64,000 bases of DNA from Nilaparvata lugens (GCF_014356525.2 NC_052518.1:7396869-7460868), one strand, 5' to 3'. Positions 48,462 through 60,494 are shown, numbered from the stretch's first letter. Notes: generated by a model not told the origin, from the letters alone. Translations and numbers: made by a program.

Positions 48462-48754
48462 ATTGATTGATTGATTGAGTACTTTATTTATGTAGATTAC
48501 AATATAATACTGGCTTATACACTCATATACAATAGCTTACAATACAGCAAAACTATAAATGAATTTACAAAAAATAAACTAAGAAAATAATTATTGAGAT
48601 GTATATGATATGAAAAAAAGCAATTTGTGATAACTGTATATAAAATATACTTGTACTATATTGTTATGCATCTACATAAATTGGCGGAGCTTTGGACATA
48701 TCAATGTTCATTCTTCGGAAAGAATATTCGAAGTATCCTTTCCACTAACTCTCT

Positions 48755-48762
<8 letters not shown>
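48462..48762 (-). mobile_element. About 300-bp retroposon, copy B, inside a GA/TC microsatellite
   Basis: The same sequence as 44036-44340 in inverse. The left side is (GA)n followed by ATTG repeats; the right side returns to (GA)n immediately after CTCTACCAG. Confidence 0.75.
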
Positions 48763-48825
<63 letters not shown>

Positions 48826-49015
48826 AGAGAAAGAGAGAGATAGAGGAAGAGTGAGAGAAAAATATAATTGAATAATCGCCTTTGTTAAGGGTGGAGTTGA
48901 AAGAGAGAGAGCGCGACATGAAGAGAGAAAAGCAGTAGGAAGAAGAGAGAGTGAGTGAGACAGAGAGAGAGAGCGATAGAGTAGGTGTGCTTTGAAGACT
49001 GAGAGCGTGGAAGAC
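48762..49015. repeat. GA-rich tract, with a further retroposon tail
   Basis: (GA)n with two G7-type interruptions, then AATTGAATAATCGCCTTTGT (48868-48890), which is the inverse of the AAAGGCA..AAT retroposon 3' end, then more GA. Confidence 0.7.
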
Positions 49016-49349
49016 TGGAAGGGTAAGAGGAGAATGAAATTAACATTAATTAATGAAAATGATAAGGGTTTATAATGAGGAAATACTGAAAAAGAAAAAC
49101 GCAATAAGGCTACCGCTAGAGAATGAGCGAAAAAATAAAGATAAGAGATTGTTTCAGATAGGAACATAACCAAAATGAACTCAAAACCTATACTAGGGAT
49201 AGAGAAAAGAGTAAAATTTAGGGGTAGGTCTATTGAGTCATAGAATGGAAAGGAACAGTTTTGGGCTTTGAGCATTTTGTTCATTTCCCAATCATTTATA
49301 GCTGACAATGATATTGTATGTATCAATGTTTAAATGACCAGCCGTCAGG

Positions 49350-50282
49350 GCATCAGGCTCGCTTCGCTCGCTATATCCGTCTAGCCCGACTGGATTGTCC
49401 AAAAATGAAATCAGCGGGCTCGCTCCGCTCGCCTGCATTTTTCATTTGAGCATGCTTCATTCCATCAGAAAGTCAAAGTACTGAGAAAACGCAGAAAATC
49501 TGAGAAAAACGTTGGAAAACGCTGATTTTGGGAGTATCTTTGATGAAATATTAAAGTCACCTCATCACAAAATTTTTAGACCCTAGCAAAACCTCTGTGC
49601 CAAATTTGAACATTTTCTGTCTATTACTTGATAAAAGAACTGAGAAAATGCAAAAACCCGCAAATTTTGGGCGTATCTTTGGCGTTATTCAATATTCCTT
49701 CTAACACAACATTATTACACCATAGCTGAGCTTCTGTACTAAATTTGAACAATCTCTGTTCATTTGTTCTCGATATATCCGAGAAAAAGCAAAAAAAAGC
49801 GCTGGAAAACGCTAATTTTGAGCGTATCTTTAACGTTATTGCAAATTTCTTCTAACACAACATTATTACACCATAGCTGAGCTCCTGTAGTAAATTTGAA
49901 CATTTTCTATTCATTTGTTCTCGATAGAGCTGAGAAAGCGCAAAAAAAAAACATTGGAAAAACGCTAATTTTGGGCGTATCTTAAACGTTATTGCAAATT
50001 CCTTCTAACACAACATTATTACACCCTAGCTGAGCTTCTGTAGTAAATTTGAACATTTTCTGTTCATTTGTTCTCGATAAAGCTGAGAAAACGCTGGAAA
50101 ACGCAGATTTTGGGCGTATCTTTGGGAATTTTTCCAAATCCGTTCTTAGTGTGCCTCTAAAGGGCCAACTGAACAAATATGATACCTACCAAATTTGAAC
50201 GTTTTGGTCCGGTAGATTTTTAGTTCTGCGAGTGAGTGAGTGAGTGAGTAAGTCAGTCAGTCAGTTAGTGAGTGCCATTTCG

Positions 50283-50332
<50 letters not shown>
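49350..50332. repeat. Composite repeat: about 135-bp units, (GAGT)n, then (TA)n
   Basis: A GCTCGCTTCGCTCGC head is followed by four to five units carrying TTTTGGGCGTATCTTT, AACACAACATTATTACACC and AATTTGAACATTTTCTGTTC. Then come GAGT/CAGT tetranucleotides (50230-50275), GCCATTTCGC, and about 21 TA units (50288-50332). The order suggests one element ending in a microsatellite. Confidence 0.75.
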
Positions 50333-50334
<2 letters not shown>

Positions 50335-50730
50335 TATAGATTAAATAAATTCGTCAAAACTTTCTATTTATGATGTTATCTTGTCGGTTACAGGAGTTAG
50401 AAGACACGCTTTATACATAAGTTGAAAATATGAAGTGGATTCAGGGAACCTTCCAAAAAAAAAATTATAAAAATTATTGTAAAATTATAATAAATTATTT
50501 TATTGTGCTATGGAGGTACTGTACGGGCTTACTAGATTACATAGATATTCACGCTGTATTTGTTCTAGTGCTGAAAAAAGCACAAGAACAAAGAAAAAAC
50601 TAGAACAATGAATAACTAGAATAAATGAATGGATGAGCTTCATTATTTCTCACAATTTATCTAATTAACCATCATCCATAAAAATTGAAAAGTGAAAAGT
50701 ATAGTATAATAGTCAATAGAATAGTATAGA

Positions 50731-51105
50731 ATGTTTTGATTTGATATGCTCATTTGATTCAGAAATCCGATTTCAGTAACACCTTATCAAAATAATATTA
50801 TGTTCATAAAAAGTACAGTGGCCGACAAGTCAGTTGACGATAGCAGCTTCAGCTGTTGTTACAAACCAAACCACAGCTGTTAACTACAGTTTAGAATCAG
50901 GTTATTTTTTTTTGGTTGTCCGTGATAGTGTGTCCATTGTTATTCGATGAAAAATTATTAAGTTAACATCAGAACAGCGTGTCAACTGACTTATGGGCCA
51001 CTCTGTACTTTTTTGGATGAACATAATATTATTTCAATAAGGTATTACTGAAATCGGATTTCTAAATCAAATGAACATATCAAATCAAATCATTTTATAC
51101 TATCC
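50731..51105. mobile_element. Foldback MITE, about 105-bp arms
   Basis: ATCCGATTTCAGTAACACCT, ATAATATTATGTTCAT and GTACAGTGGCCGACAAGTCA (50814-50833) are all mirrored on the right, the last as TGACTTATGGGCCACTCTGT. Confidence 0.8.
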
Positions 51106-51329
51106 TATTAATTAAAATGTATTAACACTATCAAATCCTATTCATTATAGATTCATCACCAAACGGGGAACTTGAAAATGAATATTTTAAGAGAGTTAAA
51201 TTGGCTTTGAGAGGTGCGATTAGTAGGGTGTGGAGAGCTTATCTAAAAGAGAATTCACAGGGCGTAAAAATGGAAAAAGAATGAGGAGAAAGGCTATCCA
51301 CGATAATGAATCGGAGAACTAGGAAATGA

Positions 51330-51618
51330 ATAGATTGATTGATTGAGTACTTTATTTATGTAGATTACAATATATACTGGCTTATACACTTATATACAAT
51401 AGCTTACAATACAGCAAAATTATAGATGAATTTACATAATATAGACTAAGAAACTAATTATTGAACTGTATATGATATGAAAAAGCAATTTGTAATATAA
51501 TAACTATAGATAATTATATTGTTATGCATCTACATAAATTGGCGGAGATTTGGACATAATCAATGTCCATTCTTTCCGAAGAATATTAAAAATATCCTCC
51601 CCACTAACTCTCTACCAA
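51330..51618 (-). mobile_element. About 300-bp retroposon, copy C
   Basis: An inverse copy of 44036-44340, tail GATTGATTGATTG at the left and CACTAACTCTCTACCAAAT at the right, again against purine-rich repeat sequence. Confidence 0.72.
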
Positions 51619-52089
51619 ATGAGAATGAGAGTAGAAGAGAGAGATAGGTGAGAAAATTGTAGAGAGAGATGAATTACTGTTGACTGTATGAAAGAGGAAG
51701 AGAGAAAAGAGGGAGATGAAGTGAGAGACAGGTAGTGAGAAGGAGAGAGAGCATAAGTACTGTAGTAGTAGAAGTAGTAAGATAGGTACTGGGAAATACA
51801 ACATGAATTGAGTTTAAAAGTCAGAAAATTTAGTGAGGGATGGTTGACTATTCACTGTGTAGAAGGAAAAGAGAGAAATGAGGTAAAGAAGAGAGAGACA
51901 GGTAATTAGAAAAAAGGAAAAGAGAGAGCATAAGTAGTAGTAGAAATAGTAAGATAGGTACTGGGAAATATAAAATGGAATGAGTGTAAAAGTCAGAAAA
52001 TTTAGTGAGTGATGGGTGACTGTTCACTGTCACTGTGTAGAAGGAAAAGAGAGAAGATGAGGAAGAGAAAGAGAGACAGGTATGAACAG

Positions 52090-52142
<53 letters not shown>

Positions 52143-52171
52143 AGAGTGAGAAAAAGCAAGGGGAAGAATAA

Positions 52172-52575
52172 TATAGTGAGGTCCACGTTATAACGGCAGT
52201 GGAGAAAGATAGGAAAAAACGTTGCCGAACCTCTCTGTCTTGTCTATAGACTTGTCTATGTCTCTGTCTGCCTTTCATAGACGGTAGCAGATACAGTTTT
52301 ATTGATGTAATATTAACTGTTTATTCTCGTTTAAGATAATCAATTATATTTTATCAAGCAATGAATTATATTTTTTAATAATCTTGTAATGGATTTACAT
52401 AATTAATATGAGATATTTTGTTAATTAATTAGTAATTTTTCATTGTTAAAAGACGATCTGGCAACAGAGAAAAGCGAGAAGCGAGATAGCGGTATCCGCT
52501 TTGTTGAATGATAGACAAGGATAGCAATACCATTGCTAATCAAACACTGCCATTATAACGTGGACCTCACTATAG
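52172..52575. mobile_element. TATAGTGAGGTCCAC MITE, copy 2, complete
   Basis: TATAGTGAGGTCCACGTTAT at the left is exactly inverted at the right. The interior matches 15993-16349: CAATACCATTGCTAATCAAA, GACGATCTGGCAACAGA and CGGTAGCAGATACAG. Confidence 0.88.
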
Positions 52576-52722
52576 TTGGTAATTATTAATATTCTTCATT
52601 GTTAAAAGACGATCTGGCAACAGAACAAAGCAAGAAAAAGATAGCGCTATCCGCTTTGTTGAATGAAAGACAAGGATAGCAATAGCATTGCTAATCAAAC
52701 ACTGCCATTATAACGTGGAGTC
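52576..52722. mobile_element. Partial duplicate of the TATAGTGAGG MITE
   Basis: It repeats the right third of 52172-52575 from TTCATTGTTAAAAGACGATC through CACTGCCATTATAACGTGGA, then diverges to AGTCAGAATAG. Confidence 0.8.
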
Positions 52723-53419
52723 AGAATAGTAAGGAAATTTAGTGATAGATCAGTGACTGTTCACTGTGTGGAAGGAAAAGAGAGAAAATGAGGAAAAGGA
52801 AGAGAGACAGGTATGAAGAGAAAGAGAAAAGCAAAGGGAAGAATAATATTGAGAATGGTAGTATGAAATGCGAGTGGAAGAAAAATAATAGTAAGAGATT
52901 TTAGTGTGAGATGGGTGACTATTGACTGTGTGGAAGAGGAAGAGAGAAAAACAGGGAGAGAGAGAGACTGATATGAAGAGAAATGGGGGAGAGAGAGGAT
53001 GAGTAGTAGGAAATACATGGAATGAGAGTAAAGTGAAGAATATTAAGAAAATTGTAGTGAGAGGTGGGTGACTGTCCACTGTGTGAAAGGGAATGAGAGA
53101 AAAGGTGGAAGGGGAAGAGAGACAGGATGAGGAAGAAAAACAGAGAAAGAAAACAGAGTGAGTGAGAGAGAATTGATAATGTCAGCTAGTCCCTTAGGTC
53201 CTTTGGGTGTACAGCTCCCTACCCCACAAAGGGTGGATTATATGGGTTGGGGCAGCTTCAACTGCCGGGGCTATCGGAGGGTGCAGAGGGTGGTAGACAC
53301 AAAGGCATAATACTTCCACAAGTATCCAGGAGCCTACATGAGAAACCAAAACTATAGAAACTTAGTTTGTTACTAAATAAGGTGGTAGAAACAGGTAGAT
53401 GAAGGAAATATGTAAGCAA

Positions 53420-54890
53420 AATTTATAATTCTTCGATAACAGATTAAATCAAATTCGAATGATCGAAAACGCGAACCTTTGTTGTGTAATGTTACTGAAT
53501 GAAGTTGTAAAACAAATTTCAAATTTGTAAAATATTGATTCATCAATATGTATCTAATATTCATAACTCTTCGATTTCAACAATACATTTGAATGATTGA
53601 ACTAGTAGTTCTGTGAACAGTAGACCTCAAGCAGTTTCCTCATCCACAAGTATCTGATATCACCTATTCTAGTTGATTCAGTTGAATCACAATTCACAGT
53701 AAAACTCTTGAAAACTGTTATTTGTTTTCTCCTAGATCAAGAACTCACTTATGTTAATAAGCTCAGTTCACGTTGGAAATTGTATCCAATATGATGATTT
53801 ATCCAGTTTCGTGATAATCTTTCCATCTGATAAAAATATTTCTCAACTATTTCGAAATTATTTTTTTCAATCAAGAATATTATAAGTTCTTCGGCATTAT
53901 TCAGTTCATTTAATTATTTTTCATTCTATTTTCAATTACCTATTAAATTTGTTTTTCAAATGTGAGAATATTGATACTGATGGGCAAGCATCATAAAAAA
54001 TATTGAAACCCTACCTTATAGAAATAGACACGGTCAGACATCTATGTGTTGCTTGCAATGAATAACTTATCGCTTGTCAGCTGATTGATTATGAATAATA
54101 CTTTAGTCTGATTGATCCTATCCTCAAAGTAGATGATATATATAGTGATATCAGAGTATGGAGGAATTCCTTTTCTTTTCATATTATCCTTGAAATGCAA
54201 AATTTCAGAAAACCTTGTGTATACATTGACGTGCAGCTGAAAAAGGAATATTCCTGCCAAATCTCAACGAATTCTATCAACGCGTTTGGCCGTAATCGCG
54301 TTATATACAGACAGACAAAAGCAAATCGAGTTGAAACATAGACCTCACTACGTTCGGTCAAAAACAAGAAACTTTTTGTGAAGAGTCAATTTATTTATTC
54401 TTTTTTTCTATAATGAAGCACAATTTCAATCGATATAGTGATTGAAACAGATAGATGCAACAGTATGTACTCAATATCAATAACTCTTCGATTTCAGCAA
54501 TACATTAAATCAAATTTGAATGATTGAAAACATTTAACTTAGTTTGTTGGGTAGAGTGAATGCTACTTAATAAAGTTGTAGAAACAGTTGTAGTTGCAGC
54601 AATATTTATAAATCTTCGATTTAAACAATAGATTAAATCACATTTGAATGATTAAAACATTGAAACCGTGTGAAATTGCTAAGAAATATTTAAAAAGAAG
54701 TTCATTTACGGAGCACCCCTATTTCACTCTACTGGTTGAATCCATTTTTTATGAATCCTCAATTACAACAATAGATTAAATCACATTTGCATGATTAAAA
54801 CATTGAAACTGTGTGAAATTGCTGAGAAATACTTGAAAAGAAGTTCATAGAGCACCTCTATTTTACTCTACTGGTTGATACTAATTTGAT
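53420..54890. repeat. Degenerate AT-rich tandem repeat, split by a CTAG-terminated element
   Basis: AACAATAGATTAAATCACAT and TTGAATGATTGAAAACATT variants recur at about 53430, 53575, 54480, 54620 and 54770; the last two copies are about 140 bp apart and nearly identical. Confidence 0.65.
53605..54360 (-). mobile_element. CTAG-terminated element, copy 4
   Basis: Read on the minus strand it starts TGACCGAACGTAGTGAGGTC and ends ACAGAACTACTAG followed by T. The interior is diverged and longer than in copies 1 and 2. Confidence 0.6.
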
Positions 54891-55664
54891 CTAATAAACT
54901 AATTTACATCCCACAATGTTGACCGATCTGATCTGAATAGTCTCTATGTGCTCAGTACGAGTTCACAACATCAAGATTTCATTGATTGATGTCATCAAGT
55001 CATTATACATGTATGATCCAATTAAGCAATTATTAATGAATCTATTCAAATCAAAGAGATGTGTGAGATTGTTAGAATCCCAATTTGAAGGAGATTAATG
55101 CCATATTCTACTGTGAGATATCACTGTGTGTATGTGCTAATGTCTGAATGCATGTGTGTAACTGATAAAGTGTCTTTGTGATAAATGGATTAAGAAAAAT
55201 AGTCTAAAAACTTATTAGAAGTGAAATTTATTTGAAAAAAGACTATTGATCCCCTCATACCTACCTTTTGAAGAATACTGAACACACAAAGGTTATAATC
55301 TTTTTTTCTCGTTTCCAATCATTTTATGATTAAGTTGTTTTGTCATGTTGTTAAACAAATAAATAAAGATACTGCAAAGAATGCTGATAATGTTTTTGTT
55401 TTGCAAGAAGACCACATGAGACTCTATAATCTATAATACATGTGTTTCGTTAATGGAGAGTTATGAAACTATGGGATCAATGCATATGCTTGTTAGGATT
55501 TGAACCAACTTTTCCGGAGAGCTTATCAAAGTTTGCCACCTCGAAATAGTAAGAAAATTTCATTTGAACTTTCTGGGAAAAATGTGAATAATCTACATCC
55601 ATTTTCTATTGAGCATCTAGAATATGCTAACGGACACCACATTTCGAGAAAAATATCCTCTTTA

Positions 55665-55720
55665 TAGAAATAGAAAGAAAAATTACAATCTCAGTACCCT
55701 TTATGAATTTTTTATAATTA
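55665..55720. mobile_element. Penelope-like end fragment
   Basis: TTTATAGAAATAGAAAGAAA then CAATCTCAGTACCCTTTATG, as in 7075-7350. Confidence 0.45.
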
Positions 55721-55757
55721 TTTATATCCTCTATTTAAGTACATTCATAGTGCTTAT

Positions 55758-56549
55758 TGACCGAGCGAAGTGAGGTCTAAGATTCAAGTCGACGGTTTTA
55801 CATTTCTCTTTATGTTTATATGTTATGGTTATATGTTATAAATTTACGGCGAAACGCGGTAAGAGATTTTCATGAAATTTGACAGGTATGTTCCTTTTTA
55901 AATTTCGCGTCGATGTATATACAAGGCTATTGGAAGTTTCGCATTTCAAGGATAATATAAAAGGAAAAGGAGCCTTTTGCATACGCCAATATTAGAGTGA
56001 AAATCAGACTATAGAATTATTATATAATAATATATTATATTATTATAATATAATATATTATATACTAATATTATTCATCATAAATCAGCTGTCGAGTGGA
56101 TTATAAATTGCATGCAATGACGCATGCAATTCAATATCTCAATGTAACTTATTGAAAAAAACAGCTGTTGTGGGGACTATTAATGTATGCAATAACGCAT
56201 GCAATTCAATATCTCAATGAAATTTAGTGAAAAAAAAACAGCTGTTGTGTGGACTATTAATTGCATGCAGTGAGGTACGCAATAATTGATAACTTGAAAT
56301 AGCATAGTATTTTCTCCCGACATTTCTCTGCTTTCAACTCGGTAATCTTTTGATGCAGTAGCATAGCTGTTTACATCAAATTATTAGCATTGTCGATACA
56401 ACAACCCAAACAGCAATTAGTCGTTGTTCATACATAGATATCTTGCCGACACGACAGGACAGGACAGAATTTACTCTGATGGACACAGTATTAGAGGAGA
56501 CTGTGGTTTATAACGGCGCGAGATCTACTGTTCACAGAACTACTAGTAA
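55758..56549 (+). mobile_element. CTAG-terminated element, long subfamily, copy 5
   Basis: GACCGAGCGAAGTGAGGTCT start and TTCACAGAACTACTAG end followed by T. It has three GCATGCAAT...GCAATTCAATATCTCA units and the CAACAACCCAAACAGC segment of copy 3, plus an inserted TA-rich palindrome near 56020-56065. Confidence 0.75.
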
Positions 56550-56939
56550 TATTATAAGGTGCTTTGCGAAACCTCAAGATCTGTTTCCTGGATATCAAAT
56601 TGGAAATATGGTTAGGCCTAGTGGTTCCTGTAATCATTACAGGCAGAACCGTCTAACTGCCTACGTAATCTCTCTTATCACTCTCCGAGCCGATTATTCG
56701 AGGAAAACTGGAAACAGACAGTAATGAGCTTCTGGACCACAACTTGATTGTTTGTTCGGAACCCACGTGGAAACGGAGATTGTATTAATATCTCAACTCT
56801 CAACATGATACCAGTCAATCAGCCAATACCCACACATAAGCCTAGGATTATTAACCAATATTCAACCCAGAAACCTTTGGTGAGCAGCTTCTTTCATAAT
56901 AAATTGTTCTATATTGGGGGATAATCTTCAGTGAAAGTG

Positions 56940-57070
56940 AGGAAATTTATTCATTTATTTATTTATTCATTTATTGTATAAAACACTATAATCATAATAC
57001 AATTATGACATTGGAGGAAAAACTAGGCTGAGCCTGTACTATTTCTCTCCAAAAATGTTGATAAAATGTT
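56940..57070 (-). mobile_element. Retroposon 3' end
   Basis: The minus strand reads GAGAGAAATAGTACAGGCTC, AGCCTAGTTTTTCCTCC and then an (AATA/AATG)n tail. Confidence 0.45.
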
Positions 57071-57334
57071 AATGTTGTCCAAAAGATAAGGTTATGTAAT
57101 CATACATTGCTTCGTTTCTTGATTTTCGGTCCAGGAATGATGATTTAAAATTTTGAATTTTGAGGGTTGATTTTATACTCTGAATGAATCACAGACTGTA
57201 TCACAATAAATTAAAAACTTTAGAAATATTGCACTTATTTAAAAAAATGTAATACAAAATCAAAAACCTACTCACTATTTGTTATTTACAGCTGAAAAAA
57301 TGTGATTTGAGTTTAATTCAGAATCAACCCAAAA

Positions 57335-57545
57335 AAGAACAGCTTCTTTCATTTTTTTATTTATTTAAATTCATTAAAACACACAAACAAGACAAAACAA
57401 AATAACAAAGAATTACAAAACAAATAAAATGTTACAAATATAAAAAACCATGGGCTTTGTGGTTGGGTGTGTTGGAGAAGAGAAAAAAAATAAAGAGGTA
57501 CCTAGCCAACTATGGTTCCCCATGTAATAGGCAGGCAAAGAAGAG
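57335..57545 (-). mobile_element. Retroposon 3' end
   Basis: The minus strand reads GGGAACCATAGTTGGCTAGG, then a T-rich run and a (AAAT)n-like terminus. 5'-truncated, noncoding. Confidence 0.4.
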
Positions 57546-57934
57546 AAGAGAGAAGTGATAAGGAAAAAAGAGAAGGGAGAAATAGGGGGAAGGAAGAAAA
57601 CAGAGGAATAATATAATCAATTCATAATATATTATTCTATATAGTGGGGATAATCTACAGCAAAAATAAGGAAATGTGATTTTGAAGTGAGTTTAACCGC
57701 GATTCAACCCAAAAACCTTATGGGATGGCGTCATTAGTAGCAACCAAGCAATATTCACAACAAAGGCATGTTTATGATGGTCATGAATTTCACGAAGAAT
57801 ATTCATGATGACCAATTCGCATGTTCAAGTTTTCAGCAATCGATACAATTAATCGATCATTACACACGCAATCAATTAAATCGTGTGCATACAAGGAAAA
57901 TCCACTAAGTTCTCCATGAAAGTAAATTTTTCAG

Positions 57935-58045
57935 GAAATCAATTTCTAACATCAATCATAATTTCCTTAGTGATTTTTCACAAAACAATTTCATTCTAAC
58001 ATCAATAATAATTTCCTTAGTGATTTTTCACAAAACAATATCATA
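57935..58045. repeat. Direct repeat, about 60-bp unit, two copies
   Basis: CTAACATCAAT.ATAATTTCCT followed by TAGTGATTTTTCACAAAACA occurs twice in a row. Confidence 0.85.
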
Positions 58046-58209
58046 CTGCAAGAAATTAAGTATTCTCCATTTGTTTGATAATCAATCATTCAGCATTCGT
58101 AGTTTATAGAATTAATTGAAAACTAATACAAAATCAAAGTTTGGAAAAAAAATTAGTAATTTCCTTGTAAGCCCACAAAATTTAGTTTAAGGATAGACTC
58201 CCATCAGCA

Positions 58210-58810
58210 CGTTATAATAGAAATCAAATCAATTAATCAATCAATCAATCAATCAATCAATCTGATAAACAGTTTAACAATGAGTTTATCAGAGATTGAC
58301 AATGGTGTAATAACCGAAACCGGTCTCGTCAAGTATCAATAAATCTGTGGTTTTTTGACAATTTCTTAGTCGTTTTCATTTAATATGAATAATTACCACA
58401 ATATCAACTTCTCAACTACACAAAAAGTGAAAAATAAATACATTACAATAACACATTATAATAACTGCTCGAATCAGGGAAAGTGTAGTTACTTTTTGTG
58501 TAGTTGAGAAGTTGATATTGTGGTAATTATTCATATTGAATGAAAAAGACTAAGAAATTGTCAAAAAACCACTGATTTATTGATAATTAGAAAGACCGGT
58601 TTCGGTTATTACACAATTGTCAATCTCTGATAAACTAAAAACTCAGTTAAACAGTATATAGTATAAACAGTTAAACAGTATTCAGTATAAACAGTTTTTA
58701 GTTTATCAGAGATTGACAATGGTGTAATAACCGAAACCGGTCTTTCTAATTATCAATAAATCAGTGGTTTTTTGACAATTTCTTAGTCTTTTTCATTCAA
58801 AGTGTAGTTA
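58210..58810. mobile_element. Cluster of inverted Penelope-like ends with hammerhead-like motifs
   Basis: Three copies (plus at 58280-58380, minus at 58500-58640, plus at 58690-58800) carry AGAGATTGACAATGGTGTAA followed by TAACCGAAACCGGTCT. The plus copies continue through ATCAATAAATC.GTGGTTTT and TTGACAATTTCTTAGTC.TTT. A 5' stretch of (AATC)n lies at 58228-58262. Confidence 0.6.
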
Positions 58811-60079
58811 TTTATTGATAGTTTTCTCGAATTTTTTATTTATAGTTTTTCTTAGCATAAAGTCGGAGTAGGATAGAAGTATAGGTTGAAAAACAGCACT
58901 AGAGATAGAATTTCTGAATCCTAGGAAGAAGAGTGGATGGTAAGCAGAGACTTATAAGTAAAGGCTACGAGGGAGAAGTTTTTCAGAGGGATGGGGGAGA
59001 GTGGGATGTGGAAAACCATTGGGCCAAGTTCGGAACGGACGGAAACCAAAACTGGTGCTCAAAGTAGGGGATGAGGCACCCCTTCTCCAGCTGTGTAGAG
59101 CCTGGGGATGAGAATAAACCTCCTTTATAGAAGAGCAGAGGCTTCACTTATATGTGGGAGGCAACGCGAGACCCTTTCCCTTTCAGTGTGGGGGCGAAAA
59201 GGGGCCCTTAAGGCTGCTGGGGGGCGGGGGAGGGAGGCTTGGTTGGTACCAAAGCACTAGGGGGGTTTCCACTGTACATAACAGTAACTCATCCCCTATG
59301 TACCTACCTACCTATTCCATCCTGTCAGGGACCTTTCGACCTCAAACCACCTCACCTAATAACACTCTCCTTCCCTCTCTCTCCACTGTAGGGGTCGTTC
59401 TCTCCCTTATTTTCTTCTATTTCAACTTTCTTCTCTTCTCCAACCTACTCGAACTTACAATCCTCATTTCGCTGGAATATTTTTCCATCCTTCATTTCGT
59501 TTCCCTCAACCATTTTTTACGCTAAAATTGTGAATGCTTCTCAAACTCATTTGACTTCTTTCCTCCCACACATGGCAATAACATCTCAATTATTTTGATA
59601 ATGGAAATATGAATTTTGGGTCTTCTTTATAGAATTGAGACACTTAATGATTGTACAAAAAGTGGACACACCCAAGAATATCTAATATTAACCCTTCCAG
59701 TGGCCTATTTCACGAGAAAATAATAATATACTGATAATTACTATGATAATATTATAAATTATAGTACTAATGATTTTATTAGTCAGTCACCTGGTTATTT
59801 GACTAAAAATGAGCCTGTATTCTCTCATGCAACAGGGCCAAGATCGATCATAGATAGTATCAATGGACTGGAAAAATATGTTCAAATGGTGTCATCATAG
59901 AGCACGTACATGAATACATTATGAAACTACAATACAAGTATGGACAGTTAACTCATGTGGTGACGTCTTTCAAATTTCAAGCAAACATAAATCGCTCATG
60001 TTTATGAATAAATGTTGATCGTAGTTTGTATGTTTATGTTCATGTAAGCTTATGTATAAGCACCTCTCCCCCAAAAATT

Positions 60080-60127
<48 letters not shown>
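60080..60127. repeat. (AT)n microsatellite
   Basis: About 23 AT units. Confidence 0.97.
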
Positions 60128-60134
<7 letters not shown>

Positions 60135-60494
60135 CTATATACTATTTTAGGGCAATGTTACTCTTTGAATACTCCTGAAATGTGACCTCTGCATTTCAGA
60201 CTAAATGAATTTTCAGATTTTCTTTGTTTGAATAACTGAAATTACAGGTCCACAACAATCATAACCTCATAGTTAATGGATCGCACCTGAAGTGACATTA
60301 ATTGGTTAAGTGGTTTTTAATCGTGTTCAAGTGTACATTTAGATTATCTGAATAGGACAGAAAACTGCATAAGCAATGATCTATTCCATTTTGTTTAAAA
60401 GAAAAACTATTTCTATTATTTTAATTTGAGATTCCATGTTCGATTTCTAGTGGTCAACGAGACATAGTTCAACTACCAACTTTCTATTTTTAAA

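Larger units (their letters stand above)
51650..53130. repeat. Purine-rich satellite, 155-185-bp units, 6 copies, interrupted by MITEs
   Basis: ACTGTTCACTGTGT.GAAGGA or close variants recur near 51671, 51843, 52014, 52750, 52913 and 53067. A pure (GA)n patch lies at 52085-52147. The array is split by the TATAGTGAGG MITE and a partial second copy. Confidence 0.8.

Noticed and set aside
48745..49326. 193-codon minus-strand frame
   Set aside because: Its C-terminal half is (TC)n encoding Ser-Leu; the rest shows no recognisable domain.
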